A stretch of DNA of 8,153 bases from Opitutaceae bacterium (GTDB taxonomy: Bacteria > Verrucomicrobiota > Verrucomicrobiia > Opitutales > Opitutaceae), in NCBI GenBank assembly GCA_003168315.1, contig PMSP01000341.1, positions 1 through 8,153 on the forward strand, given 5' to 3'. Made by a program: the position numbers and the translations under genes. Each line of letters opens with the position of its first letter. Position 1 is the first letter of the stretch. Below the pieces are notes generated by a model, which saw only the letters and a list, made by a program, of their open reading frames with translations, ran no database searches and was not told where the DNA came from. This document shows positions 1 to 5,203 of this stretch, in pieces.

Positions 1-1
1 C

Positions 2-157
2 GACCAGGGCCTCGAATTCTACGCGGCTCTTCAGGCCCAGAATGTGCCCTCTCGGCTGGTCTATTTTCCCGACGAGAACCATTGGGTGCTGCACCCGCAG
101 AACTCGGTTTTCTGGTATGGCCAAATCCGGGATTGGCTCGGGCGCTGGCTGAAGTAG
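2..157 (+). CDS. S9-family serine peptidase, C-terminal fragment (5' end outside window)
   Basis: Only the last 51 codons are present, open from base 2 to a TAG at 155-157. The peptide ends in the pattern FPDENHWVLHPQNS followed by FWYGQIRDWLGRWLK. This matches the C-terminus of prolyl-oligopeptidase/acylaminoacyl-peptidase (S9) alpha/beta hydrolases. In that family the His of the ENHW-type motif is the catalytic triad histidine, and the tail is an amphipathic helix rich in Trp and Tyr. The preceding segment (LEFYAALQAQNVPSRLVYFP) is the usual stretch in which the chain selects a partner subunit or domain and rebuilds the last beta strand. The Ser and Asp of the triad lie outside the window. 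By family, the enzyme hydrolyses short peptides; whether it is exported cannot be seen. It converges on the DUF748 gene. The family call is fairly safe; the subfamily and substrate are not determinable. Confidence 0.85.
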   Translation, partial: DQGLEFYAALQAQNVPSRLVYFPDENHWVLHPQNSVFWYGQIRDWLGRWLK

Positions 158-195
158 ACGCCCAGAATCTGCTTCCGATCCTAAACCGTCATAGG

Positions 196-214
196 CGGGC
201 CAGTGGAGGGCCCG
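196..214. terminator. Hairpin in convergent gap, possible bidirectional terminator
   Basis: The 74-bp gap between the two converging stop codons contains CGGGCC (196-201), a 7-base loop (202-208) and GGCCCG (209-214), a perfect 6-bp GC stem. There is no T-tract on either side, so a classical intrinsic terminator is not shown. The position between convergent genes is the main argument. Confidence 0.3.
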
Positions 215-231
215 GAGGGACGTGGAGACCC

Positions 232-1404
232 TCAGGGCGGCGTAGCTTCGGCGATTGGCATGGGACCGGCGGGGGACATGGGCGGCAACTTGGAATTCGC
301 ATTGTCGGGATGGGTCGTCCCCTCGAAGCCGTGCGACAGGGCCTTGACGAAGCCATTGTGCAGGCCGTTGACGATGGTCCGCAGCGTCTTCACATCCAGG
401 CCCTGCGCATCGCCTGAGAACGGAACCCGAGTGGCCAGCTGCTTGGTCTCGCTGTTGCGGAACAGCTCGAGCACGGCGACCGCGGCGCCCTTCCATACGC
501 GCTCCCCGATGTTTTTCTTGTCATTGTCAAAATTCTTGAAGTCGACGTGGTTTAGGAACGGCTTCACGTAGCCCTCGTAGTGCCCCTTCTGCATCGCCAT
601 TTGCCCGAACATCTCGAACTCGCCCCGCGACGCGTCGATGCCGGCGTAGGCCCTGAGCAGATCGTTCAGGGCCGGCAGCGAGACCTTTTTCAATTCAACG
701 GCCAGTTCGAAGTGAGTCTGATCGGCCAGGGGCTCCAATTTCGCGTGCAGGCGCAATTGGCCGTTCCCGAGCGATCGGCCCGAGACATCAATCTTTGCCG
801 GAAAGACTTCGCCGTTTCCCGCCGGGCGGTTGCGCAGGCCCGTGGCTATGACCTCAATGTCCTGGATCGCGACATCCACGCGCGGCTCCCGCGTCGTGTC
901 GACAAAGCGGATGATGCCCCCCTTTATCTCGAGATGCGCGATGTCGATCGGGAAGATGTCGTTGATGGCGTCCTGCCAGCGGTGGTCGGCCGAGAGCTGG
1001 CTCGTCGCCTCGGTCGGGCCGCGCAGAAAGACCAGACGCCCGTCCGTCACGTAGATGTCGCTGACCAATCTTCCGCGGAGCACGTCCCGCCAGGCGACGG
1101 AGAAGTCGATCCGGTCCGCGGCGAAGAAGGGCTCGGAGACCTTGCCGTTGCTCTTGACGATCCTCATCCCGTCGATGCGGTAGGATCCCCGCCAGAGGCG
1201 CAGGACGACGCTAGAGACCGTGCCGGAATAACCGGGGATCTCATGCAGCCTGCGGTTAAGGGCGTACCTGACCACAAGGGGCGCGAAAAGGCGCGCGATG
1301 AGGAGGATGGCGACAAACGATAGGACGACAATGAGGGTCCGGCGCGTCCAGTGCATACGCCGGCGGGGAGGGGCAGTCCTGCCTGTTTCAACTGGGGAAT
1401 TCAT
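232..1404 (-). CDS. DUF748 (AsmA-like) domain envelope protein
   Basis: This is a 390-residue protein from ATG 1404 to TGA at 234-232. The frame stays open upstream to 1518, but a GAGGG ribosome-binding site 8 bases before ATG 1404 selects that start. It also leaves a normal gap to the divergent neighbour. Residues 1-21 are basic. Residues about 22-43 form one membrane span, and the rest should be periplasmic. Residues about 75-210 carry the DUF748 signature: a 'V(S)DIYVTDGRLVF' strand pair, then 'IAHLEIKGGIIRFVDTT' and 'EVIATGLRNRP'. DUF748 proteins belong to the AsmA-like group, whose members are associated with the cell envelope and in some cases with phospholipid transport. A specific role for this protein is not established. 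Residues about 300-345 hold a Lys/Asn/Asp-rich segment leading into a C-terminal helix. The tail (about 370-390) is Pro-rich. Third codon positions are mixed (28 of the first 40 codons end in G/C), unlike the neighbouring yihY gene. Confidence 0.85.
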   Translation of the reverse strand: MNSPVETGRTAPPRRRMHWTRRTLIVVLSFVAILLIARLFAPLVVRYALNRRLHEIPGYSGTVSSVVLRLWRGSYRIDGMRIVKSNGKVSEPFFAADRIDFSVAWRDVLRGRLVSDIYVTDGRLVFLRGPTEATSQLSADHRWQDAINDIFPIDIAHLEIKGGIIRFVDTTREPRVDVAIQDIEVIATGLRNRPAGNGEVFPAKIDVSGRSLGNGQLRLHAKLEPLADQTHFELAVELKKVSLPALNDLLRAYAGIDASRGEFEMFGQMAMQKGHYEGYVKPFLNHVDFKNFDNDKKNIGERVWKGAAVAVLELFRNSETKQLATRVPFSGDAQGLDVKTLRTIVNGLHNGFVKALSHGFEGTTHPDNANSKLPPMSPAGPMPIAEATPP

Positions 1405-1412
1405 CCGGCTTA

Positions 1413-1417
1413 CCCTC
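1413..1417 (-). promoter_or_regulatory. Ribosome-binding site that fixes the DUF748 start
   Basis: On the minus strand GAGGG lies 8 bases upstream of ATG 1404. It is the only good Shine-Dalgarno match near the possible starts, so it favours 1404 over the longer open frame reaching 1518. Confidence 0.6.
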
Positions 1418-1428
1418 AGTATCCGCCC

Positions 1429-1440
1429 ACGACCGGTCGT
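1429..1440. promoter_or_regulatory. 12-bp perfect palindrome in divergent gap, candidate operator
   Basis: ACGACCGGTCGT reads identically on both strands. It sits between the divergent DUF748 and yihY starts, 25 bases upstream of the DUF748 ATG. A second short inverted repeat, CCCGA-G-TCGGG, follows at 1442-1452. Placement suggests a dimeric regulator site, but a GC-rich 12-mer palindrome can occur by chance and no clear -10/-35 pair was found beside it. Confidence 0.3.
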
Positions 1441-1497
1441 TCCCGAGTCGGGCCCCAAAAATAGTAAAAACCGCGGGGAATCGCCTTCCGTCCACCG

Positions 1498-1504
1498 AAA
1501 GGGA
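1498..1504 (+). promoter_or_regulatory. Ribosome-binding site candidate for yihY GTG start
   Basis: AAAGGGA ends 5 bases before GTG 1510. The later in-frame ATGs at 1534 and 1564 have no comparable site upstream. This supports GTG 1510 as the start, although codon composition argues the other way (see the gene entry). Confidence 0.45.
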
Positions 1505-1509
1505 ACCGG

Positions 1510-2514
1510 GTGCGCCAAGCATCGGTCATTCCCATGGTGGACCAGAGTTTATCTAGCCGCAGTATGAGGCTGCGCAGCCACCAGGCGTGGCAGCTCCTCT
1601 CAAGGACGGTCGTGTCCTGGAGGGACGACTATGCACCGAGCATGGGCGCCGCTCTCGCTTTCTACACGATGTTCTCGATCACCCCGCTTGTGCTGATCGT
1701 CATCGCAGTCTCGGGCTATTTCATGGGCAACCTGGCGGCGAGGGGCGAGATCGTCGCCCAGCTGGCGGACCTGATGGGGCCCCAGGGGGCACAGGCCATC
1801 CAGGACCTGCTCACGAGCGCCAATAGCGGGCCGGTGCGACGCTCCATGGTGGCGGGGGTCGGCATCGTCGTCTTCCTGATTGGGGCGACGTCGGTGTTCA
1901 ACGAGCTCCAGGACTCCCTCAACAGGATATTCCGGGCGCCCCGGAGCTCCAGGAAGGGCGGCTTTTTCGCCCTCGTGCGGGCGCGCCTCCTCTCGTTCGG
2001 GATGATCCTGGCCATAGCGTTCCTGATGCTGGTCTCGCTCGTCCTCTCGGCCGCGTTTTCCGGGCTGGGCAAGTGGTGGGGGCCCATGTTCGAGGGATGG
2101 CAGCCCTTCGCCCAGCTCATCACCTTTGCCCTGGGCTTCGCCCTCACGACCGCCACGTTCGCGATTCTCTACAAGCTGATCCCCCAGAAGAAGGTCATGT
2201 GGCACGATATCTGGATGGGCGCCTGCACCACGGCGATGCTGTTCATGGTGGGCAAGCAGGTGATCGGCATCTACCTCGGACACAGCATCGTGGTCTCGCA
2301 CTTCGGAAAGATAGGCTCCCTTGCCGTCTTCCTCCTCTGGGTCTATTACTCCGCCCAGATATTCCTCTTCGGAGCCGAGTTCACGTGGGTCTACTCGACC
2401 ATCCGCAGGGAGCGGGAGCACCTTCCGCAGGAGACTGTGGCTTCGGGCAAGGAGACGCCGATGCGCTCGAAGGGCGCCAGGGCGGCGGCCTCCAACCCAA
2501 CCGGCACCCGCTGA
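1510..2514 (+). CDS. yihY: YihY/BrkB family inner-membrane protein
   Basis: This is a 334-residue polytopic membrane protein with about six spans (residues about 46-73, 113-132, 161-183, 201-222, 232-256 and 266-292). Family hallmarks are visible: 'DDYAPSMGAALAFYTMFSITPL' around 39-60, 'YKLIPQKKVMWHDIWMGA' around 221-238, and 'GKIGSLAVFLLWVYYSAQI' followed by 'FGAEFTWVY' around 266-295. Members were once called ribonuclease BN or BrkB (serum resistance in Bordetella). The RNase assignment was withdrawn, and their function is still unsettled; transport has been suggested. The C-terminal 35 residues are polar and basic. The start is uncertain. GTG 1510 has a good ribosome-binding site. However, codons 1-18 have mixed third positions, whereas codons from ATG 1564 onward are strongly G/C, and homologues often begin about 20-25 residues before the RDD motif. 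It is divergent from DUF748 and appears monocistronic. Confidence 0.9.
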   Translation: MRQASVIPMVDQSLSSRSMRLRSHQAWQLLSRTVVSWRDDYAPSMGAALAFYTMFSITPLVLIVIAVSGYFMGNLAARGEIVAQLADLMGPQGAQAIQDLLTSANSGPVRRSMVAGVGIVVFLIGATSVFNELQDSLNRIFRAPRSSRKGGFFALVRARLLSFGMILAIAFLMLVSLVLSAAFSGLGKWWGPMFEGWQPFAQLITFALGFALTTATFAILYKLIPQKKVMWHDIWMGACTTAMLFMVGKQVIGIYLGHSIVVSHFGKIGSLAVFLLWVYYSAQIFLFGAEFTWVYSTIRREREHLPQETVASGKETPMRSKGARAAASNPTGTR

Positions 2515-2515
2515 A

Positions 2516-2532
2516 GGCCGCTACCTGCGGCC
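2516..2532 (+). terminator. GC hairpin directly after the yihY stop
   Basis: GGCCGC (2516-2521), loop TACCT and GCGGCC (2527-2532) form a perfect 6-bp stem starting two bases after the TGA. There is no following T-run, so it may be a weak or Rho-assisted terminator or a 3'-end stabiliser. Confidence 0.35.
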
Positions 2533-2792
2533 AAATCCGAAGAGTTCGACGTCGGGGCTCGCGAGCCCGAGCATCTGAACCCGGATGGATTCGGCCGCGA
2601 TGACGCTGTCGTCCCTGAGACAGCCAAGTGCAGGGTTGGAATCGCCCAAACCACGCTTTCTTCTAACCCTTCGGGGGAAGCCGGGAACCGGCACCTTGGG
2701 GAAGCTACTAATGCTGGGTGCGCCGGATTCCCCCGGGGGACTGGTAGGCCCATCACCCCTGCACCCAATGACTGCCTCAACCCTCCAATACC
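2533..2792. other. Hairpin-rich intergenic stretch without a convincing gene
   Basis: I find no plausible protein gene here on either strand. Several inverted repeats occur. There is a 14-bp palindrome GGGCTCGCGAGCCC (2555-2568). GCTGTC/GACAGC has an 8-base loop (2605-2624), and GCCGG-GAA-CCGGC spans 2680-2692. A palindrome TCCCCCGGGGGA (2729-2740) is enclosed by a 7-bp stem, TGGGTGC (2715-2721) with GCACCCA (2761-2767). The nested arrangement could be a structured RNA or leader for the small gene at 2793, but no known riboswitch or RNA family was recognised. In GC-rich DNA some of this is expected by chance. Confidence 0.35.
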
Positions 2793-2939
2793 ATGGGCTT
2801 CGACAAAAACGATCCGCAACCGATCATACAGCCGGCAAAAAAGACGACCAAGGTTAACATCGGGATGGTCGTCGGTGTCGCCTTGTTTTTTGTGATAGGC
2901 GGCATAGCGATAGCGATCATGCACCACCTGCACGGTTAG
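2793..2939 (+). CDS. Possible small single-span membrane protein (48 aa)
   Basis: ATG 2793 to TAG 2937-2939 encodes 48 residues. The first 20 are polar with Pro and Lys (MGFDKNDPQPIIQPAKKTTK). A hydrophobic stretch follows at about residues 22-43 (Val/Gly/Ala/Ile-rich with a double Phe), and the protein ends in a His-containing tail, MHHLHG. That is a sensible small membrane protein: a charged N-terminus, one span and a short C-terminus. Lysines before the span suggest the N-terminus stays in the cytoplasm. No clear ribosome-binding site precedes the ATG, and I do not recognise a family. A hairpin lies just after the stop. It could equally be a chance open frame. It lies downstream of yihY on the same strand but about 280 bp away, so co-transcription is not assured. 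Confidence 0.45.
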   Translation: MGFDKNDPQPIIQPAKKTTKVNIGMVVGVALFFVIGGIAIAIMHHLHG

Positions 2940-2955
2940 GCGTTGGGTTAGGAGC

Positions 2956-2977
2956 GCGGATCAATTCAACGATCCGC
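2956..2977. terminator. Hairpin between small gene and glycosylase, possible shared terminator
   Basis: GCGGATC (2956-2962), an 8-base loop and GATCCGC (2971-2977) form a perfect 7-bp stem. It lies between the plus-strand small ORF stop (2939) and the minus-strand glycosylase stop (3047), where a bidirectional terminator would be expected. No T-tract is present on either strand. A smaller stem, GCCCG-ATG-CGGGC, lies at 3008-3020. Confidence 0.35.
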
Positions 2978-3046
2978 CCGGCGGGTGATTTCAAGCGCGG
3001 ACTGGATGCCCGATGCGGGCCCTCCGTTCTGAGAAGCAAGGCGCGT

Positions 3047-3649
3047 TCAGGATCGTAGCCTCCTTGGCCCGCTCACTGAAGGGCTCTCGTGCAAATAGAA
3101 CCTTAGAAGGCGATGAGCCTCCTTGGTGAGGCCGATTCTTGTGCTGACCCCGACGGAGATGCTTCCGGTTCGCGTTGCCGGCCCCGCGAGCCAGAGCGGC
3201 CCTGGGGCGCACAGGTCCACGCCGTCGAGACTTCGGTCGATCGCAAGGGCCGTCGCGAGGCATCCCGGGCCGGAAGCGAGTCTGTGAATTTCGGCCTTGG
3301 GCCTGAGCGCCTGCATGAGTTCGACGCCTTCCAGTGGTTCGAGCGCCCGAAGGAGAACGCCGGCCCCGACCCCCTCCCGCTCGCCCGAGACGTTAAGCGA
3401 ATACCAGTTGCCGTAGATGAAGTAGACGTAGGCATGCCCTCTTTCCAGGAACAATGAGCGGTTGCGCGGCGTCAGCCCCCGGAAAGAATGGGCTGCCGCG
3501 TCGCCCACCACATAGGCCTCGGTTTCCACGATCCTCCCGCTCATCCTGCCCTGGGGCGCCTCGTGGACGATCGTCTTTCCGATCAGGTAGCGCGCAAGGC
3601 GCTCCGTGTCCGACGGGAGCTCGGCGCGGGATAGGGGGCAATGGCGCAT
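3047..3649 (-). CDS. DNA-3-methyladenine glycosylase (AAG/MPG family)
   Basis: This is a 200-residue base-excision repair enzyme that would cleave the N-glycosidic bond of alkylated purines such as 3-methyladenine and hypoxanthine, leaving an abasic site. The length is normal for bacterial members (about 195-210). By alignment to human AAG the key residues are present. 'IVETEAY' (40-46) carries the catalytic Glu44 and base-stacking Tyr46. His54 lies in 'AAAHSFRG'. Tyr76 and the intercalating Tyr79 lie in 'YVYFIYGNWYSLNV', with Asn86. Arg101 lies in 'LLRALEPLEG'. ATG 3649 was chosen because 'PLSRAELPSDTERLARYLIGK' matches the usual N-terminus. The frame stays open far upstream, but only antisense to mdtA. 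No Shine-Dalgarno site is evident. The more usual 'YGMHYCLNV' is 'YGNWYSLNV' here, a mild variation. It is divergent from the efflux operon, and no adaptive-response (Ada) gene is seen nearby. Confidence 0.93.
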   Translation of the reverse strand: MRHCPLSRAELPSDTERLARYLIGKTIVHEAPQGRMSGRIVETEAYVVGDAAAHSFRGLTPRNRSLFLERGHAYVYFIYGNWYSLNVSGEREGVGAGVLLRALEPLEGVELMQALRPKAEIHRLASGPGCLATALAIDRSLDGVDLCAPGPLWLAGPATRTGSISVGVSTRIGLTKEAHRLLRFYLHESPSVSGPRRLRS

Positions 3650-3940
3650 GCGCCAAGAACCGTTGGCGGCCGTCCCTCCCCCCACAATGCCAATTGGCCT
3701 TCGGCCCGGAGGTGAAGCGGAGCCCGGCAGGGGTCTTCGGTCGGCATGCCGGCATCCCTTGCAGGACATGCTCTTACGCCTGCAGGTGTTGCCTCGACAA
3801 ACGCCGTTTCGGGGATTTCCTGAAAGTTGGGGGTCCGGTCGGCGCCGTTTTCGAATAAATCCTGCCTTAATTCGGAACGACGGGTTAGCCCAAGCGTCTG
3901 TCTCGGAACCACCCTTATTGGGAGCACTTAACGAAATCTT
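3650..3940. promoter_or_regulatory. Divergent control region between glycosylase and efflux operon
   Basis: These 291 bp must hold the promoters for both the minus-strand glycosylase and mdtA. I could not pick a convincing sigma-70 hexamer pair. Visible elements are palindromes GCCAATTGGC (3689-3698) and CGGCATGCCG (3742-3751). There is also a near-exact direct repeat, CGCCGTTTCG (3802-3811) and CGCCGTTTTCG (3843-3853), about 41 bp apart start to start. An A/T-richer stretch, 3851-3875, could hold a promoter. GGAG at 3921-3924 is the only Shine-Dalgarno-like string near ATG 3941, and it is unusually distant (16 bases). No linked regulator gene is present. Confidence 0.4.
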
Positions 3941-5203
3941 ATGAACGAACAGGAATCCAAGACGGGTCCGAAAAAAGACGAGAAACACGGCTCGCAGACC
4001 CGCTCGAAGGTCAGGAGGCACTGGGTCTTCATAACGATCGCCCTGGTCGGGGTCGTTCTGGCCGCGTGGCTCCTGATCCACCTGTTCTCGAAGCCAAAGG
4101 CGAAGCCGCCCGCGCCGCCCCCTGTCCCGGTCTCCGCGGTGCCCGTCAAGGTCGGAAACATTGACGTCTATCTGGACGCATTGGGGACGGTCACGCCCGT
4201 TAACACGGTGACAGTGGCCAGCAGGGTCGCAGGCGAGCTCACCGAGGTCCGCTTCACCGAGGGCCAGATGGTCAAGAAGGACGACCTCCTTGCGGTCATA
4301 GACCCGAGGCCCTACCAGGCCCTCGTTGTCCAGGCGCAGGGCCAACTCGCGCGCGATGAGGCGATGCTGAAGAACGCCCACCTGGACTTGACCCGGTACC
4401 AGAACGCATTCCAGCAGCATGCCATCCCCGAGCAGCAGCTGGCGACGCAGCAGGCGCTGGTGGACCAGGACGCCGGCGTCGTCCAGTTGGACGAGGGGAA
4501 CCTCGCGGCGGCCCAGGTCAACGTGGACTACACGCAGATCACCTCGCCGATCGACGGGAGGGTGGGGCTGCGTTCCATCGACCCGGGCAACATCGTGCCG
4601 GCCGACGGGACGACGGGTCTTGCAACGATCACCCAGCTCCAGCCGATCACGGTCATTTTCACAATCGCCGAGGACGACCTCCCCGAGGTGACGGAGCAGA
4701 TGGCAACCGGCCGCAAGTTGCCGGTACTGGCGCTTGACCGGACAAAGATGAAGCAGATCGCGGACGGCACGCTCCTCACCATCGACAACCAGATCAACAC
4801 GACGACGGGCACCGTCCGGGCAAGGGCCACATTCCCGAACACGAAGAACGAGCTCTTTCCGAACCAGTTCGTGAACGCGCGCCTCCTCGTGAAGACGCTC
4901 ACCAACGTCGACCTCGTCCCGGAGGCCGCCATCCAGCGCAACGGTGACGAGGCCTTCGTCTACGTCATCCAGCCCGACAGCACAATCAAGTCGACCGACG
5001 TCAAGATCCAGACCACTGAGGGCGACACATCCGCGGTCACGGGCGTCAAGGAGGGCGACCAGCTGGTGACGGACGGCTTCGACAAGCTGCAGGGCGGGAC
5101 CAAGATCGTCGTCCGCAAGCCCGGGGACAAAGGCGGCGCGAACAGCGTCCCGAAGGCGCAGCAGCCCAAGGACGGCGGGGACAGTGCTCCGAAGTCAGGA
5201 TGA
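3941..5203 (+). CDS. mdtA: RND efflux periplasmic adaptor subunit, MdtA-like (HlyD/membrane fusion protein)
   Basis: This 420-residue adaptor should link an inner-membrane RND pump to an outer-membrane channel. Residues 1-27 are charged and cytoplasmic, and about 28-49 form a membrane anchor. No lipoprotein Cys is present. Residues about 85-125 ('VASRVAGELTEVRFTEGQMV...LLAVIDP') are the first half of the lipoyl domain. An alpha-helical hairpin (about 126-197, Gln/Ala-rich) follows, then the second lipoyl half, 'ITSPIDGRVGLRSIDPGNIV' (200-219). The beta-barrel is about 225-320, with 'LFPNQFVNARLLV' at 305-317, and the membrane-proximal domain runs to about 392. The 'TLLTIDNQINTTTGTVRARA' segment is very close to E. 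coli MdtA ('[20 protein letters not shown]'). The tail (394-420) is a Lys/Gly/Pro-rich extension of unknown use. The first 15 codons have more A/T third positions than the nearly saturated G/C body. The stop overlaps the permease start (ATGA), implying translational coupling. Substrates are unknown. Confidence 0.93.
   Translation: MNEQESKTGPKKDEKHGSQTRSKVRRHWVFITIALVGVVLAAWLLIHLFSKPKAKPPAPPPVPVSAVPVKVGNIDVYLDALGTVTPVNTVTVASRVAGELTEVRFTEGQMVKKDDLLAVIDPRPYQALVVQAQGQLARDEAMLKNAHLDLTRYQNAFQQHAIPEQQLATQQALVDQDAGVVQLDEGNLAAAQVNVDYTQITSPIDGRVGLRSIDPGNIVPADGTTGLATITQLQPITVIFTIAEDDLPEVTEQMATGRKLPVLALDRTKMKQIADGTLLTIDNQINTTTGTVRARATFPNTKNELFPNQFVNARLLVKTLTNVDLVPEAAIQRNGDEAFVYVIQPDSTIKSTDVKIQTTEGDTSAVTGVKEGDQLVTDGFDKLQGGTKIVVRKPGDKGGANSVPKAQQPKDGGDSAPKSG

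Noticed and set aside
580..1323. Plus-strand open frame of 247 codons opposite DUF748
   Set aside because: It is Arg/Asp/Val-rich, typical of an antisense shadow in GC-rich DNA, while the minus strand has a clear DUF748 signature.
2605..2627. GACAGCCAAG string resembling the SRP (4.5S) RNA apical region
   Set aside because: The GGAA tetraloop and the opposing GGTCAGG strand are absent; the surrounding stem is a simple 6-bp hairpin.
2633..2647. T-arm-like string GGGTTGGAATCGCCC suggesting a tRNA
   Set aside because: The loop has TTGGAAT instead of TTCGAAT, and no acceptor, D or anticodon arm fits in the surrounding 80 bases.
2391..2933. Minus-strand open frame of 180 codons across the yihY 3' end and the following gap
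   Set aside because: It overlaps the well-supported yihY gene, shows no family signature and has a random-looking composition.
3650..4420. Long upstream extension of the glycosylase frame on the minus strand
   Set aside because: The extension is antisense to mdtA and has no homology-like pattern. The enzyme's normal N-terminus begins at ATG 3649.
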